Below are positions 23,797-35,000 of a stretch of DNA of 64,000 nucleotides, piece after piece. Position 1 is the first letter of the stretch. Each line of letters opens with the position of its first letter. The notes beneath the pieces were generated by a model. That model made no database searches and was not told the origin of the DNA. It saw nothing but the letters and a program-made list of their open reading frames with translations. Source of the stretch: Bugula neritina (Eukaryota; Bryozoa; Gymnolaemata; Cheilostomatida; Bugulidae); contig OZ037773.1 in the NCBI GenBank assembly GCA_964035545.1, forward strand, positions 434,001-498,000, given 5' to 3'. Position numbers and translations under genes: made by a program.

Positions 23797-24957
23797 CGGT
23801 AGTAGTAGCAGTGGTAGTAGTAGTAATAACAGTATTAGTAGTAGTAGTAGTAGCAGCGGTAGTAATACTATTAGTAGTAATTTTAGCAGTAGTAGTAGTA
23901 ATAGTAGTACCAGTAATAGTAGTAGAAGTAGTAGCACTGCTGGTAGTAGTAGTAGTAGTACTAGTAGTAGTAGTAGTAGTGTTAGTAGAGGTTGTAGTGT
24001 GAATACAGGAGACATATACTAAAAGAGATGATAACTCCATATCTGTTTCAGGGCTGACAATGAGATGAATCAGAGAATCCTGGGAACACTGACTGATGAC
24101 CTTGCTGCTGTCACACCCGCACTGCTTGTTGTCAACTACAAACAGGTTCGTCTCACTCCCTGACTTAGATTTGAATTTTCCCGAAATGTTGTCTCTCAAG
24201 TTATTTGTCACTAGAATAGTTTAAGTATAATTAGAAAACAAATATGTGCATGAGAAGACAACACATCCTTCGTGTAAAGAGAAATTGTAGTCTATCAACC
24301 TGTTATTTTATTTTTATTCAGTATACCTTTACTGCCAGTGTAGATGCACCAGTTATAAGACAGAAATAATAGTCTTTCTGTTACACTCCCCCCCTTCTTA
24401 TCTCTTAAATGTACTTCTATGGTGTCTGGTAGTTAGAATGTGTACTAACGAATATCACAAAACAGAAAGCCACTATTCTATGCACCAGATAAAAATTTAC
24501 CTCGATTCTCTTGTACTCCATTAGGGCGCAGTATTTATATACTCTGCTGTCGGTGGAAAGAAGGTTGATGCGCAACTAATAAAGGAGTGGCTCAGATCTG
24601 TTAGTGCAGGTAGCACTCCAGTGACAAAGCACCTGGCTAAAGGCCAGTGGAAACCCATGCACCCAGGCTATGATTTCTTGGCCATGAAGGAAGCAGATAA
24701 GAAGAGATATGTACCTGAGCGGACGAGGTTTGACATATCACCCAGACAGGATATGATGTCAGCACAGGATACTCCTCTCGCTCTTAGTAAGCGGTTTACT
24801 CTCTAACAGTGTTAGAGTGTGATATCGGTAACAGTCCAGTTACGCTGCGAGCTTTCCTAAGTAGCCATATTGAAATGAGGAATATTTCTTGTTTGTAGAT
24901 GTTGGAACTGAGAAGGTAGCAGCTTCTGTTGATCGACCTCTGCACACTGAACTCTAA
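10899..24957 (+). CDS. TXNDC16: TXNDC16-like ER-lumen thioredoxin-domain protein (complete, 19 exons, 828 aa)
   Basis: Exons: 10899-11094, 12381-12469, 13513-13586, 15352-15426, 15626-15750, 16242-16338, 17949-18138, 18272-18411, 18746-18821, 19181-19298, 19786-19935, 20755-20971, 21334-21464, 21708-21792, 22322-22475, 23478-23632, 24052-24145, 24525-24786, 24899-24957. All junctions are GT-AG and in phase; the total of 828 codons is close to the vertebrate protein. The N-terminus (MGSFQLLVKSVLLLVFLCMF) is a signal peptide. LLYFNCGKGR and VYIDMLEAP (exon 7) match the second thioredoxin-like region. Exons 11-12 hold the thioredoxin fold, with DCYDWTDVCRKIGVSSFPTV containing the cis-Pro. Exon 18 has WKPMHPGYDFLAM, a strong family signature. 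The active-site position reads KKYDHMS, so there is no CxxC and redox activity is unlikely. The C-terminus is HTEL, a KDEL-type signal, implying ER-lumen residence. Introns 2, 8, 10, 11, 14, 15 and 16 are largely tandem repeats. Confidence 0.93.
11445..11485. repeat. Perfect 15-bp inverted repeat containing CACGTG
   Basis: Left arm GTAAACACGTGAGTT (11445-11459) and right arm AACTCACGTGTTTAC (11471-11485) are exact reverse complements around an 11-bp AT loop. The stem extends about four more pairs with one mismatch. It is in TXNDC16 intron 1. Confidence 0.9.
11768..11832 (-). repeat. tRNA-derived SINE-like module
   Basis: Read on the minus strand it starts GCCCCCATGGCTAGCCTG and ends with a B-box-like GTTCGATTCC and GGTGGGGCA, so the ends could pair as an acceptor stem (GCCCC with GGGGC). 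D and T arms do not pair well, so it is a tRNA-like module and not a working tRNA gene. It resembles the modules at 32428 and 56629. Confidence 0.5.
12597..13512. repeat. 21-bp minisatellite in TXNDC16 intron 2 (about 44 units)
   Basis: Unit: TACTGTATGTCACACT followed by variable ATCAG, AGTAG, ACCAG or ATTAG. The last unit ends CACACTGTAG at 13512, which is the splice acceptor of exon 3. Every unit carries a GTATGT donor-like string and an AG acceptor-like end. Because 21 is a multiple of 3, several frames stay open, producing spurious 7-residue repeat ORFs on both strands. Confidence 0.95.
16366..16545. repeat. (ACTC)n-type array in TXNDC16 intron 6
   Basis: ACTCACTC runs alternate with ACTCATTACTC units, beginning about 28 bp after the donor of exon 6. 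Confidence 0.9.
17612..17757. repeat. Long polypyrimidine tract in TXNDC16 intron 6
   Basis: More than 130 bp of nearly uninterrupted C/T (CTCTCCCC, CCCTTTCTCC repeated), with two near-identical sub-blocks. Mirror-like purine/pyrimidine tracts of this type can form triplex DNA. Confidence 0.9.
18560..18745. repeat. 25-bp minisatellite abutting TXNDC16 exon 9
   Basis: About 6-7 copies of a unit with GTTTATATGACTGTATATAT. The last copy ends TATTATAG and supplies the acceptor of exon 9 at 18746. Confidence 0.9.
18825..18945. repeat. 24-bp repeat in TXNDC16 intron 9
   Basis: About five copies of GGGCCTCAGTCTATTGTAG plus GACAGT, starting within a few bases of the exon 9 donor. Confidence 0.88.
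19340..19672. repeat. About 42-bp minisatellite in TXNDC16 intron 10
   Basis: Roughly eight copies of a unit containing ACTACTTCAATATACATATC and ACTTATACAGTATGTGTGTA, with a varying number of GT dinucleotides. Confidence 0.92.
19673..19780. repeat. 23-bp repeat before TXNDC16 exon 11
   Basis: About four to five copies of CTACTTGACACTACTCAGGT followed by AAA. Each copy contains CAG|GTAA, which resembles a joined acceptor-donor. The exon 11 acceptor follows directly. Confidence 0.88.
19964..20518. repeat. 18-bp minisatellite in TXNDC16 intron 11 (about 31 units)
   Basis: Unit CATTCACCTACCCTGTAT with C/T and A/C variants. It begins about 28 bp after the exon 11 donor. Long ORFs through it (SFTYPV repeats) are by-products of the 3n unit length. 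Confidence 0.95.
21793..22125. repeat. 32-bp minisatellite starting at the donor of TXNDC16 exon 14
   Basis: About ten copies of CACTCAGTATACTTACATAT followed by AGTACTGTATAT. The array begins with the donor GTAAGTAC itself, and a second copy of that donor-like string, CTGTAAGTACATTCAG, lies inside the array near 21920. Confidence 0.93.
22520..23475. repeat. 31-bp palindromic AT minisatellite grading into a TATA-rich tract (TXNDC16 intron 15)
   Basis: About twenty copies of a unit made of CTATATTCTCTACTATATAC and TATATATTATA up to about 23150. A degenerate field of TATTATAATATA and ATAGTATACTATA palindromes then runs to the exon 16 acceptor. It is almost pure A/T with extensive self-complementarity. 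Confidence 0.93.
23633..24000. repeat. (TAG)n trinucleotide tract beginning at the donor of TXNDC16 exon 16
   Basis: Runs of GTAGTAGTAG with AAT, AGC and ACT interruptions. The donor GTTAGTAGTA is the first unit of the tract. ORFs of poly-Val, poly-Leu or poly-Thr here are artefacts. Confidence 0.93.
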
Positions 24958-25737
24958 TGACCCCAGCATGACCTTCCTGTCTATCTGTTGCACCTACGTA
25001 TAATCTCTCTTCTATATTGAACTTTTAATCTCTCACTATGCATATATAATATACTAAGATCTGTAATCATCTTTTACTCTATATTTGATACATATGCATT
25101 TAAGCAGCTTATATGCTGCACTGATTTAGGACATTTACACATGAGTTCTAATGGTCCTATCTCACAACAGTCTAATCTTTAGTCTTGTCTTGGTTATTGG
25201 GCGTAGCTGTTAATATAGCTAGTATTTATATCTATATTTGACCTTCAGATGAAGATATCTTTTTTGCTATTTTTGTATGTGAATGTGCAAAACGTTTTCG
25301 TCTACAGCACGTAATCTAGATATTATGTTTATGTATTCTGTAAGTTAGCTGTTTGTTTTATACACGTATTGAGTCAGGAGTAACAACTCCGAATACTGAC
25401 CAATCGTTTATTGTTCTTCAGTAGGGAGTAACCAATCACTGGCAATGTTTTACATGGCACGGTTTTCTCTTGCCAACTGATTTAATTTAGACACATTTAG
25501 TATATTTTTCTGTTGTAGTTTTATTTTTGTGTTTTTATAAGTATATTGGGATTGCAAGTGGTTTTCCTTGTCTTTCAGAACATTTGATCACAGTGGGTGG
25601 TCTCACAGTGAGTAGTCTCACAGTGGGTGGTCTCACAGTGGGTGGTCTCACACTGAGTGAGTAACATACTCAGGAGATAGGTGTTCTATGAGTAGGGTGT
25701 AATGCTAACCACTCACTTTTTGTTGAAATTTTCTTGC
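24958..25737 (+). other. Probable TXNDC16 3' UTR
   Basis: Non-coding sequence between the TXNDC16 stop and the AATAAA at 25738. It contains a short direct repeat near 25585-25660 (GTGGTCTCACAGTG, four copies). Confidence 0.6.
25585..25660. repeat. 15-bp direct repeat, four copies
   Basis: CACAGTGGGTGGTCT and close variants in tandem inside the presumed TXNDC16 3' UTR. Confidence 0.85.
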
Positions 25738-25743
25738 AATAAA
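25738..25743 (+). other. Polyadenylation signal AATAAA (TXNDC16)
   Basis: AATAAA about 780 bp after the stop codon, within TTGCAATAAATGTG. It is the first canonical signal noticed downstream of the gene. Confidence 0.55.
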
Positions 25744-26054
25744 TGTGAATTAGTAATGCATGTTAAATCTCTTATTGCTGTGGAACCTCCTAATGCAAAG
25801 TATTGCATACACACGCAGGTACAGTTGTGAAACTCAGTGGCCAGTAAAACTTTGCCTGCATTTGTGTGCCATACTCTGCACAAACTAGGCAAGTTGAATA
25901 CATAAATTCTAATAAAATTGATCTGCTGTCTATGTCATTACTAGAATGATCTGCTACAGCAGGGTACACAAATATTTCACCTTTCAATGTTGAGCTTATG
26001 AGCTGTCAAAACAGAATACTAAATGTTAGGCTAACTTGCTTCAACCTGTATAGC

Positions 26055-26060
26055 TTTATT
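26055..26060 (-). other. Polyadenylation signal AATAAA (FBXO41-like gene)
   Basis: TTTATT on the plus strand, about 33 bp beyond the stop at 26093. If used, the 3' UTR would be only about 50 nt and the two convergent genes would not overlap. Confidence 0.5.
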
Positions 26061-26092
26061 ATATAATACAATTGATCTCTACAGATAATATA

Positions 26093-29000
26093 TCAGCCAT
26101 TTGAGACACGTAGATGATGCTTAGAAATCTGATTGCCAGAGTTTGAGTCTGCTTTTTCTGCCCCTGGAGTTTGTTTATCGTCAGTTTGCCCTTGAGTAGA
26201 GGGCGCTGTTAGCAGACTGTTGGAAGGTTTGGATATTCTTAGTTCAGGATTTTGTCGAGATTTCATTTCCTGTTTGAGCTGTTCCAGCGTCTTTCTTTCT
26301 CTAGGTGGTTTTGGTGGGATGGGCGGTGGCTCCCTTACCATTGAGCTGGTTGAGGGTTTGTTGTAGTTGAACTTACGATTACGTCTGTTATTGGCCAGCT
26401 GCTGTGCTGTCTCCGCATTCAGTTTTCTAGCAGCAATGATTCTGCTCTCTAACGCCTTCTCCTGCTCTTCTCCGCCAGGTGTTGTTTCGAACTGCTTGAC
26501 TTTTTCTGAAACTGGCATTGGCGAGTCATCAGTGGACACTCGCTGAAGTTTTCTCAGTTCCTCCGCGTCTACTGACTCATATGTGCCATTGCTGCCGAAC
26601 CTTGGTCCACTCGACTGTCTGGTTTTGGCTTGTTGCTCAAATTTCTCATCTTCAACTGTACCAGGATAACTGAACTTGGACAAGTTCGGACATCCTTCGC
26701 CAAAAGCTTTTAAAGCCTGAAAATATTAATCATATTTTGTTCACAATCTTTGCAGTTGCTGGCAAATAATGTATTCAAACTTTTAATTTAATTTACAAAG
26801 ACAGTGCATAGCTTGATTCTATTCACTCATCATTTTGTTAATACCATATTCATATTTCTTAAAATTCAAAAGACTACAAAGAATTGGCTAAACTCTAAAG
26901 CATCATGTATTGTTTTGCATTGACTCATAATGCTCGAAATTGAAACTGCTTTTCAACATATATACACAACACAAAACTGTTTAAAAAAATATCTAACCTC
27001 AGAACTGAGCGGCGTATCATTGAGTTCTACCAATTCAAGTTTTTTCAGTCCATTAGAAGTCATTGCACGTACAGTTTCAGAGGTCAATGAGACACAGTTA
27101 ACTAGCTCTATCGCTCGGAGGTTTTGGCAAAGTTGAGCAATGTTAACAAGACCTCTAGCTGTTATTCCTTTACCTCCAACACACAGCATCCGAAGATCAG
27201 GCCACGCCCTATATTCAACAGCCAATGAGATGTTATATTGAGTGTGTAGCATTATGTGCAGATACCTGCGAAAATATGGTTGGTGTATCATCTCTCATTG
27301 AACTGTTTACTATGGATCAGCAAGATATATGTTCTCTGCTAATATCCTGGGTCACTTGTGGAAATTCAAACAAGTACGTTATAGCATTCAGCTAGTTGCA
27401 ACAGGAGCTAAGAAGCTGTTGTTTAGCATACAATATACGATGAGATCAGCAATTACTATTATACTAGGAAGCTGTGTAAAGTTGTCTTTCCTTATAGCCT
27501 CTGAGATAGATTACATAAAATTCTGGAGTAAGAACAAATTCACAAACCAGGCATCTTGCTGCTCAGAAACTATAAGCAGAAGATAATTTTTGCGCAGAAA
27601 AATGTTCTGGTTTGTAAATGTGCTTGATTAAATTAGCTCACCTTCCAATGACCTCACAACACGCGTCATCGAACCGCATTGGCATCTTGCAGGGTTCAGT
27701 GGGGGCTAGCAATAGCGTGTCTATCAGCCTGCATCCGGATCCCAGCTGCCACAGCGTGTCTTTACCTGATAAGATAGAAATGCTGAGAAATACTTCACCA
27801 GATAGTCTGTATTTAACAGCTTGTAGAAAGATTGCCATATGAGCACGTCATGTCATGAGGTGGTAACAAAAATCAGTTGAAATACAGACCAAATTGAATT
27901 AATTTATCAAACATGATGAGTAAATTTATCCACAAAAGCTTGCTAATTGCAATCTGTCAACACTCACTCACTTGTAACAAGTATGTGAATAATATTTATA
28001 TTAATATCTGCATACTATGTACACACAGGCCGGGAAATATGCTGAAACGTATGCCAGTCTTTTCAACATTGGACAATATTGACCAATCAGAGTCAGGATC
28101 TCATCAGTAAACATGTTACTACAGCCAATGATGGTGACGGAAGTGAGGTTGATGTTGCTAGCTTTGAGGAGACTCTCTAAACCTGCAACAGATGTTGTGT
28201 ATTTAGAATATGAATCGCACTGTTGCAGTTTTGACTCTCTGGCAATATTCCACAGCAGATACTTAAAGGTTCAGATCTTTGAGTTTTTTATCAAAACAAC
28301 TCATCAGAAAGTTGCAATACCTTTTCTCTATTTACTCAAACAAATCTATGTAGACAAAAACCAATCACACACCACTTTCAAGATTTCCCTGAATTGCTGC
28401 CAGAAACGTTTCGACTTCCATGGATCTTCGTTTCTTAGGAGCTTTAATTCCCTGCAGAGTGAGAGTCTTGACTTGAGTACTCCAGGAGGAGAGGGTGTGG
28501 AGGTACTTGGAGGATATTCTCTCGTTAACTATCTCAATCTTCTTCCAGAGAGAAGGCAGTCGAGACACGACTTTCCACTCGCGGCAAACCTGCAGACAAA
28601 TAGAATATGACTCAGAGAACTCAGTCTGATAACTTCTCAGTCTGAGTAAGCTGTGACTCATTCATCCAGCAGAAAACAATCAAATAGTATTTTCTTAACA
28701 AGATAAAATTTATTATAAATAATATTATAATTTCAACTGTCAAAATAATTAAAAGTTAATTCAATTTATAATTTCGACTAATAGATATTCAATCTGCTAA
28801 TTTATAGCTGGAATACACCATAATATTATATCTTATATGTAGTTGTCGTATTATATAGGCTATGTAGTTGTCTTATCATATAGGCTATGTAGTTGTCTTA
28901 TCATATAGGCTATGTAGTTGTCTTATCATATAGGCTATGTAGTTGTCTTATCATATAGGCTATGTAGTTGTCTTATCATATAGGCTATGTAGTTGTCTTA

Positions 29001-32000
29001 TCATATAGGCTATGTAGTTGTCTTATCATATAGGCTATGTAGTTGTCTTATCATATAGGCTATGTAGTTGTCTCATCATATAGGCTATGTAGTTGTCTTA
29101 TCATATAGGCTATGTAGTTGTCTTATCATATAGGCTATGTAGTTGTCTTGGGTGTTGAGCAGACTTATAGCAGACGATTTACTTACAACTAGTGACTGAG
29201 AAGATTTGGCCTCATCACCTCTAAGCACTTTGTATGCTTACCTCAGAAACACTGGAGAGTGTCTTTAGGTCTAAATATTCAAAGATATGTTCCAGGCATT
29301 TCTTCATCAGTCGGTCACGGGACGAGTTGGCTTTGAGTACTTTGCCTTCGATGTTTAGTATGTTGTCTTCAGTCAGAGCTTCGGCTAAACCAACTGACTC
29401 ACCATCACCAGATTTCTGACAAACAAGCGAACAACAATCTGTAGAAAATAAATCATTTTCAGCAAACAGCTTCCAAGAGAAAACTTATTGAAGTTGTTTT
29501 TTATGATTCACCAAGTTTAGGCAAGAAAAAACTTTTTGATCATGTCTGCATGTTTACATTGGAACAAATATTAGTGACACTTTACAACCTGCATGTATTA
29601 TCTTCAAGACTAATGAAGAAAATACTTTCAAGAATTATATTTTAAGTAAATAAAATATTGATTGCTATAAGAATACTTTTTTTCCAAATGAAATATTCGA
29701 AAAAATATGTTTTATGAACAACTCTATTTAGTATAGTTCAGTTCAGTGAGTTGTTGGAGTAAATGTTCCAAGGTTGATTGACTGATTGATTTATTTATTG
29801 GATATCAAGACATGAAAACATGCGGCGAAATTCAGTGTAAATACTGGCTATAATAAGTAGGTATGAACAAATATATAAAAAAAAATCAAAACTCTGTTGG
29901 ATTTTTTACTTTTTTCCCATTTTTGTTCCCGCCTACTTATCATAAGTTGAAAGCTCTTAATATCCTAAATACTGTCACAATGAACATAATACTCACTAGA
30001 CGATTTAGAGGAGAGGCTGACAGAGAGGGGGTTGGCAGAGAAGGACCTTCTGGTAATCCACCAGGTTGTTTACCAGAAGGTTGGGCAGCAGATACAGAGC
30101 TGATAGATTTCTCTAAGATTGTTTCAGGTCTGCAACATGATTTACAGACTCAGTACACCAAACAATATCAAATAAATAAAACATAATATGCTAACTTATG
30201 AGAAAATTATTGCTACTAAAGATTGTATATAATTATGCATCCATCAATGAAACCCAACAATGGCAGCAATTTAATGCAAGATGACGGTTTGTCATAGCAT
30301 TATAATGATCTGAGAGACTATACACCCACATCTGTCAGATAGATGGCTGGATGACAATTCTCAAAGGTTTTCAGTGTTGTTGCAACTGGGAAGTTTGAGG
30401 ACAAACTCTGTTATGTGTATATCAATTATAATGTTACTTTATTATCTTGAACTTGACTATACACAATACTTTATTTACATATAGTTGTGGCAGTCTGACT
30501 CACTCATAGTTTTGGTGAAATACCAGTCCTTCTATTTTAAGGTTTTAACTTTAAATAAATTACAAGCAATAAGTAACCAGTCTAGCAACATACAGTTATA
30601 CCAAACAAGTAATGGTTGCAGATATATCATATATCCTGACACTTACACATGTTCCTCAATGGTAGGCATGCCGAGAGAGTTGGCTGGACTATTTGATGGC
30701 AGAAAATCTTTAGGGCTTGTTATTTTACTATTTTTAGTAGCAGGCGAAACCCATTTTAAGTGGGGCGGCATATCAGGGCCCCCTTCTTCTTTATCAGGGA
30801 CACAGTCGCTACATATGCATTTTTCTGCAAATAATTATAATAAACAAGGCATAGAATTTAAACTGCAATACAACTGTGCGATCTTTTTATATAAAATAAA
30901 AACTTGACTAAAACCTTTAAACAACGCTTCAACATGTTATGCAAATCATTATTTTGATCAATCAGCTACTGGATGCTAATAAAACCATAAAAATGAACTG
31001 AGAAAGCTTTGAAGCAGTGCCAAAACCTCCAAAGCCTAGATTTAAAAGTTGCGCCTTGCAAAGTTCAAATGTTAGCAGTCGATAATTTTCATTGTAGGCT
31101 TCAACTGCTTCATTTTGTTTCGTTTACAAATCAATGGATACCGAAATCAGCAATGGTGCTGTGAGATTTTGCCTTTTTCTTAAGTGATCTTGCTAACTCA
31201 GATTTCTTTTGTCTGCTCTGCACAACGTCCTGATCGAAGCATTCGTCTGAGGATACTCGTTCCACACAGGAGTCTCGAGTTTTACTCAGTGCTTTCACCA
31301 CTTGTTTTCCTGAATCCATAACTCATCACTCAATATGCTTATAACATGATATAATATGAGATACAACAATGAGATATATAACTGAGTATCACTGCGGCAA
31401 ACATTGTAAAAATAATTCGAATAACATATTGTAATACAACAATACGTTTAGATTGCTTCAACTGCCAGAAATCATAAAAACTTATAAGGTTTGAGAAACT
31501 CTGCTTAAAACTCTCTACTGAGTAAAATACCTATCCCTAGCAACAAGAAATGAAGTCTGACGATACCTGGAGAACACGGTTTCTTATGTCTAGACTTCCT
31601 GCAGTCACAGCACTCGGCAGGGGTTTTGCAGGCTCCTTTGGGCATAACCAACTTACTTCCCTTGATAGGTATGTTAACCACCAGCTCTTCATCTGTGCAG
31701 TCGTTGGGTCTCGCGATGTAGTAAACATTTACCCCGTCAGTCACAAGGGTGCCTTCTGCAAAAAAGAGGAAGTAGTGTGATGTCATACTAGCATCATTTA
31801 CAGAACAGGAAGTAATATAATGTCACAAGAGTATTGTCTACAGAAATGGAAGTAGTATGATGTCACAAGAGTATCGTCTACAGAACAGGAAGTAGTATGA
31901 TGTCACAAGAGTATCATTTACAGAACAGGAAGTAGTATGATGTCACAAGAGTATCGTCTACAGAACAGGAAGTAGTATGATGTCACAAGAGTATCGTCTA

Positions 32001-35000
32001 CAGACTAGCAAGGAGAGACATGATTTTATGGATGTCACACAGCAGAGCTGTTGATGGGAGATAAATTAGAAACGCCGCTGTACTAATATTGAGCAGGTCA
32101 ATTGGCTTCCTAAACTTATATCTCACTCTCTGTGTGCATGTAACGGTATCGGTTGTTTATGGACACTAACCAGGAATGTTGAGAGATCGGCGTTCTAGCT
32201 TGTCCAGCATGCTTTCACTGTCACAGTACACTTCACAATCATCATCTTCATGTTCACTCTCACATCTGCTTGCATTCTACAGTTTGTTACATTAATTTAC
32301 ATGATAAAACAATACACATATGTCAAATAAGGTTGTAAATGTAAAGCTTAGCAAATTATTTTTGTTTAAAATTATAACTTTTTAAAAGGATGAAACTTTG
32401 TGTGATGTTAAGTTTCCCCAATAGCCCCCCCCTCCCACCCCCTCTAATGGTTAGCACGCTGGCTTGCAAGTGGGAAGTCTGTGGTTCAATTCCTGATGGG
32501 GGCAATTATTTTACTCTTTATATATTGTATTCATATTATTGTGCTGGAAATGCACATAAAAACTTGTCAATAGCAAAGTAGTATCTGTTACAACATTCAC
32601 CTTTCTAGAAAGAGATCTCTTTGATATCGAATTGGGAGGTCGTCTGCTAGACTCTGTAACGCTGATTCGTCTACTCCTGTCTTTCTCTATAATTCTACTT
32701 CTACTCTTGTCTATTACAACGTGGCTTTTAGACGCTGGGCCCTGACTCTAAGACATAAAGTCGTTTTAGTCAATGAAGCTGCGACATAAACTAGTAAACC
32801 CTATAGAAAATATCTTATCAAAATGAAACAAAACAGTTGTAAGATGAGAGAGCTGACAGAGAGCTGCCGGAGAGCTGAATACCTGGTTAGTGACGGACAG
32901 TCTACTCAGTATTCCACTTTTATTTTTATGTCTCTCGGCATCTTCTACCTCGCTGATCTCACTCTCATCATAGCGTGCTGCCGGTGCAGTAACTAACCCC
33001 TTAGAGCTCTGCTGCCGCATGTTGGCCTCAGAATCAAAGAATTCCTGGGCCTGATGGTACTGCTGGTGAGACGACTCCTCGGATGGCAAAGTGCTGGAGA
33101 TGTTGTGTTCTGAGAAGTTCTCTACTGGATGCAAGGAGTTAACAGATTGGTGGTTTCCTGCTGCAGAGAGTTGCTGGTTGACTAGTTGATCCTCACTGAG
33201 CCGAACTTCACTTCTGGCATACGGAGTGTGACTTTGAGAGAGACTGTACTTGGGAACACTGAAGTCACTGGTCAGTACTTGAGATATGTTCTGGTGGATT
33301 TGCTGACCAGCTGATGAGCTCACTACTGGTGGCTGGAGCTGCGACTGAACGTGCTGGGAGTGGCCAGGCTGCCACTGACCAAAGTTACTGGTCTGAGGTT
33401 TGCCCATCTGCGATTGATTCATCAATGCTGACCCTAGCTGTGATTGGTTAACATGCTGTAGCTGACTATGTGGTGGTAGGTTTGAGGGGCTTTGCTGGTA
33501 AATAGCTGGAACCTGGCTGTGCAGAGGATGGAGTTGAGAAGCAGACGTCTGTGTCTGACTCAACTGCTGCTCTGCTGCAGAAGGATGGTGAGTCAGAGGA
33601 TGTTGATCTGCAGAAGGATGGTGAGTCATAGGATGTTGATCTGCAGAAGGATGGTGAGTCATAGGATGTTGATCTGCTGCAGAAACTGAGAAGTGTGGCT
33701 GCTGATTATACAGTCGCTGAGCTGAATGGTGGGAGTATGTAGGTTCAGGTACATTTGACTGACGCCTGCCATGATGTGATGATGAAACGTGAGCATCGTG
33801 AATAGAAGAGTGCCATTCAGCTAATGCTACTTCTTCAGCTACAGACACAGAGCTTATACTATTCCACACACAAACCTCCACATATCTTGTTTATTATACA
33901 ATATAAGATCCCTCAAAGTTCTTACACAAAGTATTTAAAAGCTACATGTAGCATAATATAATGGCATAGCAGGTATTTCCAATACATTAAGACTAAAATA
34001 TTATTATGTAGTAATACTGCATCTCTCCACACTATAAATATGCTGTACCTTCACGAGATGCATTTGGTTTTACAGATCCTTGTCGTGCAGAGTAAGAATG
34101 GACACTTCCAAGCTTCTGACTAGAGAGTTTACCAACTGGCACAACTTTGCCAACCGAAACAGCCTCCAATCCATTGACAAGACAAGACTTGAGTTGACTG
34201 GCTGACCTCCTTCTCGGCCTACACTCAGCTTTTGATCTGGAAGCAGACGTTCAACATAGAAACATGCATTCGTGTGTAATAACTGTGTTACTGTATTACT
34301 GTATTACTATATAATACTGTATTACTATATAATACTGTATTACTATATGATACTGTATTACTATATAATACTGTATCACTATATAATACTGTATTACTAT
34401 ATGATACTGTATTACTATATGATACTGTATTACTATATAATACTGTATTACTATATGATACTATATTACTATATAATACTGTATCACTATATAATACTGT
34501 ATTACTGCATGTTACTATATTAATGTATATTACTGCATGTTACTATACTATTACTATAATTACTATATTACTGTATATTACTATATTACTGTATATTAAT
34601 ATATTACTGTATATTAATATATTACTGTATATATACTATATTACTGTATATTACTATATTACTGTATGTTACTATATTACTGTATATTACTATATTACTG
34701 TATATTACTATAATATTACAGTATATACTAAAGCAGTGTATATTACTATATTACTGTATATTACTATATTACTGTATATTACTATACCACTGTATATGCT
34801 AAAGCACTGTATATCACTAATACTTGTGAGTTGCAGACGGCCTCTGACTGTGACTACGAGAATGAACTGAATCTATGACAGAGAGTCTCCTTTGGTGTGA
34901 CCCGCCCACCTCGCTGGACCTCTGTACTCCGCCATAAGTATTGCTGCAGCTAAAACATGGTAGTATCACCACTACACCAGCAGCTGAATAAACACATGAT

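Noticed and set aside
23505-24211. Poly-Val, poly-Leu and poly-Thr ORFs
   Set aside because: Trinucleotide (TAG)n repeat in three frames; only 23478-23632 is a real exon.
32428-32512. Functional tRNA-Ala gene (TGC at the anticodon position)
   Set aside because: Anticodon and T stems do not pair properly; treated as a SINE-like module.
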